DNA of 64,000 nt, taken from contig DATDJI010000060.1 of the NCBI GenBank assembly GCA_036520615.1, positions 62,001 through 126,000 of the forward strand. Reading direction: 5' to 3'. The notes below the pieces were generated by a model. The model did not search any database and was not told the origin of the DNA. It saw only the letters and a program-made list of their open reading frames with translations. This stretch comes from CAMCXE01 sp036520615 (lineage in GTDB: Bacteria; Pseudomonadota; Gammaproteobacteria; Pseudomonadales; Cellvibrionaceae). Positions 44,297 to 54,184 of this stretch are shown here, piece by piece. The position numbers were made by a program, and so were the translations under genes. Position 1 is the first letter of the stretch. Each line of letters opens with the position of its first letter.

Positions 44297-45472
44297 ATGA
44301 CTGTAAAATTAATGTCGCAATTAGACTTGAGCGGCAAACGCGTGTTAATTCGCGAAGATTTAAACGTACCCATTCAAGATGGTGTAATTACCTCTGATGC
44401 GCGTATTCGCGCTTCACTGCCCGCTATTAAATTGGCTTTGGAAGCAGGCGCAAAAGTTATTCTGATGTCCCATTTAGGGAACCCGGTAGAAGGCGAATTT
44501 GATGGCGCGAAAAGTTTAAAACCCATTGCTGATCATCTAACTAAACTATTAGGTCAGCCCGTTAATCTAATTAGTGATTTTACTCACGGCGTTGATGTAG
44601 CTGAAGGGCAAGTGGTATTGCTGGAGAATGTGCGTTTTAACAAGGGTGAGAAAAAAGACGAAGACGCTTTAGCAAAAGCTTATGCAAGCCTATGTGATAT
44701 TTTTGTAATGGACGCGTTTGGTACCGCTCACCGTGCCCAGGCCTCTACTCATGGCGTGGCTAAATTTGCACCAATAGCCTGTGCAGGCCCCTTATTGGAA
44801 GCTGAATTAAGCGCGCTGGAAAAATGCCTGGCTAAGCCAGAACGTCCTCTGGTAGCGATTGTGGGTGGTTCTAAGGTTTCTACAAAAATAACTGTGTTAG
44901 ATGCATTATCTAAAATTGCCGACATATTGATTGTTGGTGGTGGGATATCAAACACCTTTGTTGCCGCTGCAGGTAATGAAGTGGGTAATTCTTTAATCGA
45001 ACCAGATTGGTTTGCTGAAGCACTACGTCTTTGTAAGGCTACTAAAATTATCTATGCAGAGGACGTGACTGTAACTAAAGACGGCTTTAAACAGTGGTCA
45101 CACACGTCTAAAACTGAAGTGAAAAATACCAATGAAATCTTGGCCGATGAAGAAATTATCGACTACGGCCCAGTGACCGCAGCTAAGGTCGCAGAAATAA
45201 TTAAAAACGCTAAAACCGTAATCTGGAACGGCCCCTGCGGTGTATTTGAATTTGACGCGTTTGCCAAAGGCACCGAAGTAGTTGCCCGCGCTATCGCAGA
45301 ATCCGATGCATTTTCCATTGCTGGCGGCGGCGATACGCTTGCGGCCATTGATAAATTTAATTTGGCCGACAAGATTTCGTATATTTCCACCGGTGGTGGT
45401 GCGTTTTTAGAATATGTAGAAGGTAAAGAATTACCTGCGGTAACTATTTTAAAAGCACGCGCAAATGACTAG
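44297..45472 (+). CDS. pgk: Phosphoglycerate kinase
   Basis: 391 residues from ATG 44297, with AGGTG upstream; the in-frame GTG at 44288 overlaps that site and is less likely. Cytosolic glycolytic enzyme making ATP and 3-phosphoglycerate from 1,3-bisphosphoglycerate. Family motifs: RVLIREDLNVPIQDG, LMSHLGNP, ENVRFNKGEKK, DAFGTAHRAQAST, IVGGSKVSTK, WNGPCGVFE and STGGGAFLEYVEG. It lies downstream of tkt with a separate terminator between, so it is probably transcribed on its own. Confidence 0.96.
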   Translation: MTVKLMSQLDLSGKRVLIREDLNVPIQDGVITSDARIRASLPAIKLALEAGAKVILMSHLGNPVEGEFDGAKSLKPIADHLTKLLGQPVNLISDFTHGVDVAEGQVVLLENVRFNKGEKKDEDALAKAYASLCDIFVMDAFGTAHRAQASTHGVAKFAPIACAGPLLEAELSALEKCLAKPERPLVAIVGGSKVSTKITVLDALSKIADILIVGGGISNTFVAAAGNEVGNSLIEPDWFAEALRLCKATKIIYAEDVTVTKDGFKQWSHTSKTEVKNTNEILADEEIIDYGPVTAAKVAEIIKNAKTVIWNGPCGVFEFDAFAKGTEVVARAIAESDAFSIAGGGDTLAAIDKFNLADKISYISTGGGAFLEYVEGKELPAVTILKARAND

Positions 45473-45489
45473 TCGTTTAATAATTAAAT

Positions 45490-45517
45490 AAAAAAGGAGG
45501 CTTCGGCCTCCTTTTTT
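45490..45517. terminator. Bidirectional terminator between pgk and the convergent lipoprotein gene
   Basis: AAAAAAGGAGGC, TTCG tetraloop, GCCTCCTTTTTT: perfect 12-bp palindrome with A and T tracts on either side, usable by both convergent genes. Confidence 0.92.
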
Positions 45518-45553
45518 ATTTAAAAAATGTATTGCTGATAAACACATGTGAAT

Positions 45554-48500
45554 TTAATTGGCGGAGTAAAAAACACTAAACCCCGCGACAGGCAATTCAA
45601 TCGCCATTTGCCCACCTGGAGTTGCAACCACAGCTCCTGTTACGCGATTTTGCATCTGGGAGCGCAATCCTAAACGGGTTTTGGTGAGATCGAGCGTGAC
45701 GGTTTTGGGTGTCATTGAGGTATTAAATACAGCGATAAAAGTCCCTGCAGACGTCACCATATCGCGTACAACCACTTCGCTATCAAGGCTTGCTGCTACG
45801 ACTTTACTGCTGGGCAGGGCCGGCCAAGCTAAATAAGCTGCGTTAAAGCGCCGCATGTCTTGAGGTGCTGCGGTATTGAAACTGGAGCTAGAGAGGTGGG
45901 CGATCCAGTTGGCATCGGCGTTAGCAAGAGCGCGCACTTCGGCGAGCATCGTGAAGGGCGTGGAGCGTTCCATATCACTTACGTAGTAGCCGAAGTGGCC
46001 GCTCATGGGCCAGTTATTAAAACTGCTGCTCGCTTGGTCTGTAGCGATATCGCCAGTACCGTCGTCCTCGTTTAGGGCGAAATGATGTTCCAGGGCTAAG
46101 CCGCTTGTCGTGGTGAATTGTTGTAATAGGCCAGTATCTGCGACCGTGTATTGGCGATCATAGGGCATAGTCATATAAAGGCCGCTGTCCTGTTTATAGT
46201 GTTCTGGATCGGCAGGTGGTGTGCCGTGGCTCATTTCATCGAAGCTGCCAGTGCCAGCTAGCTGAACGTCCGTGGGTAAATTAAGAGTAAAGAGCATTTT
46301 TGCAAAGCGCTGGTTACTTACCCAATCAGCGGGCGTGGTTGGAGAGTAGCGGTATTTCCAGCGGGCGTCGGCGTTTATAACCGTCCAGGTGGGTACGTCA
46401 TCGGTGATGACTCGGGTATCGCCGTAGTTGGCAGTGGGAATGGGCAAACTCTCTTCGTGGTAGCTACCAAATAAAACACTCGCGCCGGGTACGCCTCCAT
46501 TTGTGCCGTTGCGTATGTAGTCGCGAATGTTGGTCAGATATTCATGGCGTTTACCTTGCCACCAGGAGCGGTAATCGCTCAGTAGACTGGGGGATTGGCG
46601 CAGTTGATCAAGACTTGGAGTGGCGATATGACGATCGGCGGCATAGCGATCCCGCGCGGCGTCACTAAAGTTAATCGGCCAGCTGCCAACACGGGTGCGA
46701 AACCAGGCCCCTGCAAATTGCGCACGGTCCTTTAAGTCCAAAATATTCGCGCCGATAAGTTTTTTAACGTCTGTTAGCGCCTCAGGATCTGTAACGTCTA
46801 CACACGCGGTTTCAGCCCAAGAGTAGGGCGTATACCGATTTACGCGGGTTAGCGGACGGCAATTAAGCTGACTACCGTAGCTGGGTAAAAAGCATTTAGC
46901 TTGTGTTTGCTGCCAGGGCTTTTTGCATTGGTAGCGATTGTTACTGGTGGCTGTGGCGCAGAAGCTATTGCCTGCAGCATCTTCGCTGGGGCAATTGGTA
47001 GTGGAAAATTCCCCAGCCCCGACTGAGCCGTAATACTCAAAATAGGGCAGTACTTCGAGGTTTAGCTCGCCGGCTTTTTTGACTATATCTGGCCAAAAGG
47101 CGAGGCGAGCGCTATGAAAGAGTTTATCGCCGCCGTAAGCGCTCATATCCATGCCTTGGTTGTGACCAAACTCGAGTAAATCCTTCGTGAAAACGTTAAA
47201 GCCCAGCACCTTGGATAAATGCATTTTGTATTCGAGCCAGGTGTTAGTGGTTGTGCCAAGGCTCGTGCCGGTGGCAGGGTTGCAGCTGGCGGAATAGCTC
47301 GGGGAATTGGGATCAGTGTTAACTATAGAATCGCCGCGCACGCACATGGCCACTGAGTCATTCATCTCCTCCCGCCAAAACGTGCGGCGGTGAGGGAGAT
47401 TTGCAGGGGGCAACTGGGTCGCCAAAGCTGCCGCCTTATTATCGCCTACAGCATATAAACGCACGGCTCCCAGTGCTGCGCCCTGATTCATCGGGTCACC
47501 TTTTGGATTAGGATTACCAACTGCAACCCAAAAGCCATCCTCAGGCCCAAATGGCCTGCGCGTATCCGCCTCGTTGCGTACGGCCGCTAAAGGCTGGAAG
47601 CGATCATGCAGGTAAAAATAGAAACGGGCCGTGAGCCATTTTTGTGATTGCGGGTAGGATAAGGACTCGGGGTTGGGGTAGGCGTATTGCTCGCGGTAGT
47701 CGCCAATACCTTTGCCTGTGGCGATAGTGCGCGTTATGTCTGCTCCTCGATTAAGCAAAATGGTTGTGCGTGGTACATCGTCCGGATAGTCCATCTCCAG
47801 CACATAGGCTTTACCGGGCACTAAGCCTGCATCCTTACCCAAACGGAAGGCCGCATAGCTAGCCATACTGGCTTGAGGGGTAAGAACCAGAGCAGGCTTG
47901 CCGAGTAGAGTTTGAACGCTGCTGGCGCTGGCAGGTTCGCCTTGAGTTTCTCGCAGGCCTGGATTTGTGGGGTCGAAACTGTCCACCAGTGTTAGGTGGC
48001 CAAAATCAGGGTCTTCTTTACTCAACGCCGCCCCGGAGGAGCTTGAGTTTGAACTTGAGGAGTTACTAATACCTGATGAAGAGCTTGAGCTTGTACTGGA
48101 CGATGAACTAGAAGAGCTCGAACTACTGGAAGAACTTGATGAGCCGGAACCTGTGGAGATCTTGCTCAACGTAAAACTTAAAAACCAGTCGTAAATACTT
48201 TGGTTGTAGCTATCACGGCCGGATTCAACTGCAGTGTTCAAGCCGCTCAAGTCATAGGTGCGACCCCAGGCATTGTGTGCAATACCACTGAAAATCGAGA
48301 TCTTCGGAGCATTCGGCGCCGCAGGGCTACATTTTTTAATCCCGCCATAAGGCGCAGTGGCATTGCTGTATACATTGACGGTGATGTCAGCCGCACCATG
48401 GAAAACCCACATAGGCACGGATTTATAGCTACAGGGCTCACTGGCATCGCTGGTAAAACTGTACACCGCAGATATAGGCGCGGCGGCGGCGATATCAGCG

Positions 48501-49249
48501 CCATCGTAGGTTTCCATATAACTATAAAAAGGCCCGCCACCACCGGAATAGGCGGTCAAATAAATTCGCGCAGGATCAATCGCGTAGTTGGCCTTTGCAA
48601 AGGCGATGAAACTGCGTACCTCGATGGCGTTTCGCGTTAAATAATTCATTTGCGGCGCCAGTACGACAAAACGTTTTTGCGTATCCCACTTGCTTGCCGC
48701 GATAGCCGCAGGAAGGCCATCATCATCGAGTTTCAAAACGTCACTTGCCGAACCGGTACCACTCTGCGTATCGCCGTGCAGTGCAACGATCAGCGGATAT
48801 TTATTTTGCACATTGTAATTTGCCGGTACGTATTCAAAGTAGCCAAGGTTCGCACAGGTTACCCCTTTGGCCAGCAGCCGCAGGGTATTCGCGGTCGGTG
48901 CGATCGGAGTTGTACAGGCGCCAGAGGTACCTGAAGAGCTGGAACTGCTCGACGACGAAGAGGAATTTGATGAAGAACTAGAAGAGGACGAACTGGTAAA
49001 ACCTGAGGAGCTCGAAGAAGAACTGCTAGTTTTTTCTGAGCTGGATGACGATGAGCTGCTGGAACTCGAATTTGAGCTCGCCGCAGATGAAGCGCTGCTC
49101 GTAGAAGAGCTTGCGGTAGCAGCTCCGCTACTGGATGCATTCGGGGAGCTGCTCGACCCACAGCCGGTAAACCAGAAGCTTGCAAGTAGAAGTACGGCAA
49201 GCGTGCGGTGTTTTCCGCCGCTGTGACAAATCTGTGTGGCGCAGCCCAT
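45554..49249 (-). CDS. Large lipoprotein: CE1-like esterase joined by poly-Ser linkers to a large unrecognised domain
   Basis: 1231 residues. Lipobox FTGC with Cys about 30, then a Ser-rich linker to about 108. Residues about 110-360 are an alpha/beta-hydrolase of the CE1 / PHB-depolymerase-like kind: LIVALHGD, nucleophile elbow TAYSGGGGP, Asp in VFHGAAD and His in IAHNAW. The elbow is AxSxG-like (AYSGG), not strict GxSxG. A second Ser linker (about 368-410) leads to about 820 residues that I do not recognise. This part has LEFGHNQGMDMSAYGG, LEVLPYFEYYGSVG, FGSYHEESLPIP, GSFDEMSHG and a C-terminal sandwich ending LPVAGFSVFYSAN, suggesting a TIM-barrel glycosidase plus beta-domain. Likely a surface enzyme that removes ester groups and cuts a plant polysaccharide. 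Confidence 0.85.
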   Translation of the reverse strand: MGCATQICHSGGKHRTLAVLLLASFWFTGCGSSSSPNASSSGAATASSSTSSASSAASSNSSSSSSSSSSSEKTSSSSSSSSGFTSSSSSSSSSNSSSSSSSSSSSGTSGACTTPIAPTANTLRLLAKGVTCANLGYFEYVPANYNVQNKYPLIVALHGDTQSGTGSASDVLKLDDDGLPAAIAASKWDTQKRFVVLAPQMNYLTRNAIEVRSFIAFAKANYAIDPARIYLTAYSGGGGPFYSYMETYDGADIAAAAPISAVYSFTSDASEPCSYKSVPMWVFHGAADITVNVYSNATAPYGGIKKCSPAAPNAPKISIFSGIAHNAWGRTYDLSGLNTAVESGRDSYNQSIYDWFLSFTLSKISTGSGSSSSSSSSSSSSSSSSTSSSSSSGISNSSSSNSSSSGAALSKEDPDFGHLTLVDSFDPTNPGLRETQGEPASASSVQTLLGKPALVLTPQASMASYAAFRLGKDAGLVPGKAYVLEMDYPDDVPRTTILLNRGADITRTIATGKGIGDYREQYAYPNPESLSYPQSQKWLTARFYFYLHDRFQPLAAVRNEADTRRPFGPEDGFWVAVGNPNPKGDPMNQGAALGAVRLYAVGDNKAAALATQLPPANLPHRRTFWREEMNDSVAMCVRGDSIVNTDPNSPSYSASCNPATGTSLGTTTNTWLEYKMHLSKVLGFNVFTKDLLEFGHNQGMDMSAYGGDKLFHSARLAFWPDIVKKAGELNLEVLPYFEYYGSVGAGEFSTTNCPSEDAAGNSFCATATSNNRYQCKKPWQQTQAKCFLPSYGSQLNCRPLTRVNRYTPYSWAETACVDVTDPEALTDVKKLIGANILDLKDRAQFAGAWFRTRVGSWPINFSDAARDRYAADRHIATPSLDQLRQSPSLLSDYRSWWQGKRHEYLTNIRDYIRNGTNGGVPGASVLFGSYHEESLPIPTANYGDTRVITDDVPTWTVINADARWKYRYSPTTPADWVSNQRFAKMLFTLNLPTDVQLAGTGSFDEMSHGTPPADPEHYKQDSGLYMTMPYDRQYTVADTGLLQQFTTTSGLALEHHFALNEDDGTGDIATDQASSSFNNWPMSGHFGYYVSDMERSTPFTMLAEVRALANADANWIAHLSSSSFNTAAPQDMRRFNAAYLAWPALPSSKVVAASLDSEVVVRDMVTSAGTFIAVFNTSMTPKTVTLDLTKTRLGLRSQMQNRVTGAVVATPGGQMAIELPVAGFSVFYSAN

Positions 49250-49389
49250 GTGAATCTTCGCTCGGCAATAGTGGTGGACATAACTAAGGCTTAGCTTAGC
49301 GCTCTATTCACTTACTCGCCGGGGAATGGGCAACTGTGATTCGAATTTGAGATAAACACAGCGTTTACGATGATTTTGACTGGGGAGGG

Positions 49390-50205
49390 TTAATATCCCG
49401 TTGAGCTGTAATCAATGCAATAAATACGTTCTTTGGCGCGCAGTACCGAAGATTCCACTGTGCCGTCCGGGTAAAGCAGATAGCTACGGCAGCCAGGCAT
49501 CAAATAATCCACTTGGAATTGAGCCGACAGTGGTGCGAACTGCACGCAGCTAGAGGGACTGGCAAAAAATTTAATTCCGCCGCGGCTGGATTCAAAAGCT
49601 TGATGCACATGCCCCCAAGACACTGCTTTAACATTGGGGAAACGATCAAGGACGGCAAAAAATTGCTCCGCATTTTTCACCACATACTGGTCAATCCAGG
49701 CCGAGCCGACGGGCACGGGTTGATGATGCAGCATAATGTGCGTGTGGCGATCAGGGCGCAGGCTGAGTGCACGCTCTAAGCGGGCAAGCTCGTACGGCGA
49801 TAACTCGCCGCCTTCTTCAAACGGGATGCGCGAGTTCAACAACAAAAACTGCCATTGGCCGAGGGAAAAGTCCTCAACCCAGACGGTCTCCCGAGGAAAT
49901 TTCGCCATGTTGTTGGGGTTATCGTGATTACCGGGCAACCAGGCAATAGGGACGTTCGGTATAAATTCTTGCACTCGATCCACAAAGCGCTGATACGAGG
50001 CGACGGTGCCATCATTGGAAATATCCCCAGATCCAATAATCAGGTCGTAAGCGACGCCGCTATCGCGAATATGGTTTAACACATCCAACAGACTCTCTTC
50101 GGTGTTTAATCCGATGAGGGTCTCGCTGGGCAGCGCGCCGAGGTGGGGATCGGTGAGCTGTAATAATCGCAAGGGTTTGGTGTTCAATCTGACGACTCGC
50201 TCCAT
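49390..50205 (-). CDS. cpdA: CpdA-like 3',5'-cyclic-AMP phosphodiesterase
   Basis: 271 residues, calcineurin-like metallophosphoesterase. The metal-binding motifs appear in order: DPHLG, GSGDISNDG, GNHDNP, HHQPVPVGS and GHVH. Class III cAMP phosphodiesterase CpdA lowers cAMP in the cytosol. Its place after nudF and yqiB matches the conserved nudF-yqiB-cpdA neighbourhood of gammaproteobacteria. It is 66 bases beyond yqiB on the same strand, possibly the last gene of the operon led by the TPP riboswitch. Confidence 0.9.
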   Translation of the reverse strand: MERVVRLNTKPLRLLQLTDPHLGALPSETLIGLNTEESLLDVLNHIRDSGVAYDLIIGSGDISNDGTVASYQRFVDRVQEFIPNVPIAWLPGNHDNPNNMAKFPRETVWVEDFSLGQWQFLLLNSRIPFEEGGELSPYELARLERALSLRPDRHTHIMLHHQPVPVGSAWIDQYVVKNAEQFFAVLDRFPNVKAVSWGHVHQAFESSRGGIKFFASPSSCVQFAPLSAQFQVDYLMPGCRSYLLYPDGTVESSVLRAKERIYCIDYSSTGY

Positions 50206-50271
50206 CGTTGCCTACCGAAAGTCTTGTCTTTATAAGTGTGCAGGTGAATTGTCCGCTGGCTAATGGAATGT

Positions 50272-50751
50272 TCACATGTTTGTGAATTTAATCACAATAT
50301 TGTCGGGGCAAATACCCTGTTTGCGACAATGTTCTAACCATTCTCCTAAAAAGCGGTTTAAAGCGAGCTTTTCGTCCGGCTGATACATCTTGGAATTGGG
50401 GTAATCGTATTGCGGCTGCCAATGTTGGTGCCTATCCCAGCCGACCACTTCAGCCATTTCTACATCATGGTATAAACGAATGCGCCAGGTGCCGTGACTA
50501 AATACCATGCCGCCGGTTTGTTCTTGGCTTACTTCTAGAGTCGACGTATAGGGCGCTGATTCGATTAACCTGATACAGATTTTATGCTGACGGTTGCTGC
50601 CTAAAAAATACGACCAAAGAATCTGCCCTGTGCGACAGCCCGGTAGCAGATGTAAAAAGCGATGAAAGTTGAGCTCACATTGGGCGTGGTGATCCTTAAG
50701 GTTCACCGGATGGAGGCGATGGCCGATGGCCCGATGGGATACCGCAGTCAT
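50272..50751 (-). CDS. yqiB: YqiB-like DUF1249 protein
   Basis: 159 residues. Matches the DUF1249 family by its HRFLHLLPG segment, the RIRLYHDVEMAEVVGW motif and NRFLGEWLEHCRKQG near the end. Function unknown. ATG shares one base with the nudF stop (TGATG), so the two are translationally coupled; cpdA follows. The neighbourhood is the conserved one for this family. Confidence 0.88.
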   Translation of the reverse strand: MTAVSHRAIGHRLHPVNLKDHHAQCELNFHRFLHLLPGCRTGQILWSYFLGSNRQHKICIRLIESAPYTSTLEVSQEQTGGMVFSHGTWRIRLYHDVEMAEVVGWDRHQHWQPQYDYPNSKMYQPDEKLALNRFLGEWLEHCRKQGICPDNIVIKFTNM

Positions 50752-51368
50752 CAGGGGTTTCCTGTTCTAAGGTTGGGGCGGTTAAGTTGCAACCATAACA
50801 GAGCAATTAGGGTTGCCGCATTATTCATTCTACTGTTGAGCATAGCAGCGAAGACTTGCTCCGCTGGGTGCACAGTAAAAAGAATATCTTCATGTTCTTC
50901 CTCAAGCCCGTGCACACCTCCCGCTGTAGTTAAATCTGCCAGGCCGCAGAATAAATGAATTTTCTCATTGCTCGCACCGGGTGTGGAGTAATAGTGCGTA
51001 ATTGGTAAGAGTTTAGCGTGTTTAATACCTGCTTCTTCCGCAATTTCCCGCAATACCAGCGACTCAATAGACTCATCAGGCTCAGTAATTCCGGCCACTA
51101 ACTCCAGGCTCCAAGGGCCGAACTCTGATTCCATTGCACCGGCACGAAATTGTTCTATCAGGCCAATAAGATCATTTTCTCGATCGTAGAGAATGGCGCC
51201 TGCGGCCTCCGGTTTCATCAGCATTTCCCGCTCAAACACTCCGCTCCAGCCTCCATTAAAACGACGGTGGCGATAACGCTGCTTGTTGAACGTAAAAAAG
51301 CCGTTGTAGATGGGCTCTACCTCAACTAGCTCAACATCCTTTTGTGAAAATTTAGCGGTAAACGGCAT
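50751..51368 (-). CDS. nudF: NudF, ADP-ribose pyrophosphatase (Nudix)
   Basis: 205 residues from ATG 51368, preceded by AAGGG. This start sits one base after the thiC stop, whereas a longer frame would overlap thiC. The Nudix box is complete: G-ITEPD-E-SIESLVL-REIAEEAGI. It hydrolyses ADP-ribose to AMP and ribose 5-phosphate in the cytosol; related Nudix enzymes can also act on thiamine intermediates. Its position directly after thiC is notable. Confidence 0.9.
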   Translation of the reverse strand: MPFTAKFSQKDVELVEVEPIYNGFFTFNKQRYRHRRFNGGWSGVFEREMLMKPEAAGAILYDRENDLIGLIEQFRAGAMESEFGPWSLELVAGITEPDESIESLVLREIAEEAGIKHAKLLPITHYYSTPGASNEKIHLFCGLADLTTAGGVHGLEEEHEDILFTVHPAEQVFAAMLNSRMNNAATLIALLWLQLNRPNLRTGNP

Positions 51369-51369
51369 A

Positions 51370-53271
51370 TCAAACCCTTGTGTAAATTTCGCTGCCCTGA
51401 GCGCGGAATTCATCGGCTTTGGCTTTCATTTCGGCTTCTACATCTAACATGCGCACAGTTTCTTCGCTGCCGAGGGTTTGGCCGAGGCTTGCTGCATAGT
51501 CGCGTACGTCTTGCGTGATTTTCATCGAGCAAAACTTAGGTCCGCACATAGAACAAAAATGCGCAACCTTGGCCGAATCTTTGGGGAGTGTTTCATCGTG
51601 ATATTCCCGCGCCGTATCCGGGTCTAGACCCAAATTAAATTGATCTTCCCAACGGAATTCAAAGCGCGCTTTAGACAAAGCGTTATCGCGCAATTGAGCA
51701 CCCGGGTGCCCCTTGGCTAAATCGGCGGCGTGCGCGGCAATTTTGTAGGTGATGATGCCCTCTTTTACGTCGTCTTTGTTGGGTAGGCCCAGGTGCTCTT
51801 TTGGGGTTACATAGCAGAGCATGGCACAGCCGAACCAGCCGATCATGGCAGCGCCTATGCCAGAGGTTATATGGTCGTAGCCGGGGGCTATATCAGTGGT
51901 CAATGGGCCGAGGGTATAGAAGGGTGCTTCTTTACACAGTTCTAATTGTTTATCCATATTTTCCTTGATCATGTGCATTGGCACATGACCTGGACCTTCA
52001 ATCATCGTCTGTACGTCGTGCTGCCAGGCAATTTTTGTCAATTCGCCAAGGGTTTCTAACTCACCAAATTGCGCAGCGTCGTTAGCGTCGGCAATCGAGC
52101 CGGGACGCAGGCCGTCGCCTAACGAGAAGGACACATCGTAGGCCTTCATAATTTGGCAAATGTCGTCGAAGTGGGTGTAGAGGAAATTCTCCTTATGATG
52201 CGCTAAACACCATTTCGCCATGATAGAACCGCCACGGCTGACAATCCCGGTTGTGCGTTTTGCCGTTAGTGGAACATAGCGCAGCAAAACTCCGGCGTGA
52301 ATGGTGAAGTAATCTACGCCTTGTTCGGCCTGTTCAATCAGTGTATCGCGAAAAATTTCCCATGTTAGATCTTCCGCCGCGCCGACTTTTTCCAGCGCTT
52401 GGTAAATAGGTACAGTCCCAATGGGCACGGGTGAATTGCGGATAATCCATTCGCGGGTTTCATGAATATTCTTGCCTGTGGACAAATCCATAATCGTGTC
52501 GGCACCCCAGCGAATTCCCCAAGTGAGTTTTGCTACTTCTTCCTCAATGGATGAGGTCACCGCTGAATTGCCGATGTTGCCATTAATCTTCACCAAAAAA
52601 TTGCGCCCGATAATCATCGGCTCCAATTCAACGTGGTTAATATTGGCTGGAATAATAGCCCGACCCAAGGCGACTTCTTGGCGCACAAATTCAGCGGTTA
52701 TCTCTTTGGGAATATTCGCGCCGAAGCTCATGCCGGCATGCTGTTGCGATAACACACCCTGCTCTTTAGCTTGTTGCAAACTCATGTTTTCCCGGATGGC
52801 GATATATTCCATTTCAGGCGTAATAATGCCTTTTTTGGCGTAGTGCATCTGGCTTACATTCATACCTGCGCGCGCTTGGCGTGCCGGGCGTTGCAGTTCA
52901 AAACGCAATTGCTCAAGTGCGGCATCATCCAGACGCTGGCGGGTGAAAGAAGAATTAGAACCAGCTAATTCTTCGGTGTCCCCACGATCCAGAATCCATT
53001 TGCCGCGAATATCCGGCAGGCCACGGCGCAGATCAATGTTTACCGTAGGGTCGCTGTATGGGCCGGAGGTGTCGTACACCCGCACTGGAGGATTTTTTTC
53101 GCCGCCCATATCCGTGGGGGTATCAAACAAACTGATTTCCCGCATCGGCACACGAATGTCAGGCCTACTGCCGGTCACATAAATTTTTTGCGAACGCGGA
53201 AAGGGTTTAACCGAGGCTTCATCTACCTTGGCATTCTGGCTAACAAATTGGGTATCAGGCGTGTAGGACAT
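51370..53271 (-). CDS. thiC: ThiC, HMP-phosphate synthase
   Basis: 633 residues from ATG 53271; an upstream in-frame TTG inside thiD is rejected. Radical-SAM enzyme converting aminoimidazole ribotide to hydroxymethylpyrimidine phosphate in thiamine synthesis. The C-terminal iron-sulphur motif CSMCGPKFC is intact, as are MAKWCLAHHKENFLYTHFDDIC in pieces and EGPGHVPMH. Thiamine repression comes from the TPP riboswitch upstream of thiD, whose stop is five bases before this start. Confidence 0.96.
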   Translation of the reverse strand: MSYTPDTQFVSQNAKVDEASVKPFPRSQKIYVTGSRPDIRVPMREISLFDTPTDMGGEKNPPVRVYDTSGPYSDPTVNIDLRRGLPDIRGKWILDRGDTEELAGSNSSFTRQRLDDAALEQLRFELQRPARQARAGMNVSQMHYAKKGIITPEMEYIAIRENMSLQQAKEQGVLSQQHAGMSFGANIPKEITAEFVRQEVALGRAIIPANINHVELEPMIIGRNFLVKINGNIGNSAVTSSIEEEVAKLTWGIRWGADTIMDLSTGKNIHETREWIIRNSPVPIGTVPIYQALEKVGAAEDLTWEIFRDTLIEQAEQGVDYFTIHAGVLLRYVPLTAKRTTGIVSRGGSIMAKWCLAHHKENFLYTHFDDICQIMKAYDVSFSLGDGLRPGSIADANDAAQFGELETLGELTKIAWQHDVQTMIEGPGHVPMHMIKENMDKQLELCKEAPFYTLGPLTTDIAPGYDHITSGIGAAMIGWFGCAMLCYVTPKEHLGLPNKDDVKEGIITYKIAAHAADLAKGHPGAQLRDNALSKARFEFRWEDQFNLGLDPDTAREYHDETLPKDSAKVAHFCSMCGPKFCSMKITQDVRDYAASLGQTLGSEETVRMLDVEAEMKAKADEFRAQGSEIYTRV

Positions 53272-53276
53272 AAGGC

Positions 53277-54119
53277 TTACCAATAGGCATAAAAATGATG
53301 AATTGGCCCGTTTACGGGGGCCAGTTGTAAGCGGGCACTCTGCGCTAGAGCACCGGCCATATAGGTTTTTGCAGCGGCAATCGCTTGGCGTAGCGCTAAA
53401 CCTTGGGCGAGGCCCGCAGCAATGGCGCTGGCTAACGTACAGCCGCTGCCGTGACTGTGTTCTATCTGTAATCGTGGCGTGGTAAAACGGTAAACGCCTA
53501 AATCATCCACTAATAAATCACAGGCCAAAGTTTGTTCATGGGCCACAAGGGAATTTAAATGGCCACCTTTTAACAATATGGCGTTTGCGCCCAGCGCTTT
53601 GAGTGCATGGGCTTGTTGTTCGGCTGCATTAAGATCAGTAGCCTCGGCTACATTTAGTAACCTGGCAGCTTCAAGAATATTGGGTGTTAGCAAATGGGCC
53701 AGAGGAATTAAACGCTCTTTGTAAACAGTGCAGGCATCAATACCACTTAAATCGCCGCCGGTGGAGGCTTTTAAAACCGGGTCGATAATAATTGGGACAG
53801 CGGGGTATTGTTGCTGAAATTCATCCAGGGCATCGGCTACCGCGTTAGCCATAACGCAACTGCCCAGCATGCCTAATTTAATCGCCGCAATAGGCGCGCC
53901 TTCCCTAACGGCACGCCACTGAGACTTAAATTGCTCAACGCTAAGTACATTGGCGTGATAAAACCGCTGACTGTTTTGAGCTGTGACAGCAGTTATAACG
54001 CTCGCGCCAAACACGCCAAATACGCCGAAGGTTTTTAAATCGGCCTGAATACCCGCACCGCCGGAGCAATCGCTACCGGCAATCGTCACTACTAAGTGGG
54101 TGGGTGTAGAAGAGGGCAT
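53277..54119 (-). CDS. thiD: ThiD, HMP / HMP-phosphate kinase
   Basis: 280 residues, ribokinase fold. Motifs: AGSDCSGGAGIQADLKTF near the N-terminus, IIIDPVLKASTGG in the middle, and the catalytic HSHGSGCTLASAIAAGLA in the anion-hole region. It phosphorylates hydroxymethylpyrimidine and its phosphate. GGAAAG lies upstream of ATG 54119. It is the first gene of a riboswitch-controlled operon with thiC. Confidence 0.95.
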   Translation of the reverse strand: MPSSTPTHLVVTIAGSDCSGGAGIQADLKTFGVFGVFGASVITAVTAQNSQRFYHANVLSVEQFKSQWRAVREGAPIAAIKLGMLGSCVMANAVADALDEFQQQYPAVPIIIDPVLKASTGGDLSGIDACTVYKERLIPLAHLLTPNILEAARLLNVAEATDLNAAEQQAHALKALGANAILLKGGHLNSLVAHEQTLACDLLVDDLGVYRFTTPRLQIEHSHGSGCTLASAIAAGLAQGLALRQAIAAAKTYMAGALAQSARLQLAPVNGPIHHFYAYW

Positions 54120-54184
54120 CGGCTTTCCAAAAATAAATTTAGGGCGCGACGCAATAACAGAGGGCCAGAAAACCTGTAATAATG

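Noticed and set aside
48867..49226. Glu/Leu-rich plus-strand frame over the poly-Ser linker of the 1231-residue protein
   Set aside because: Same artefact as above; no independent start or family signal.
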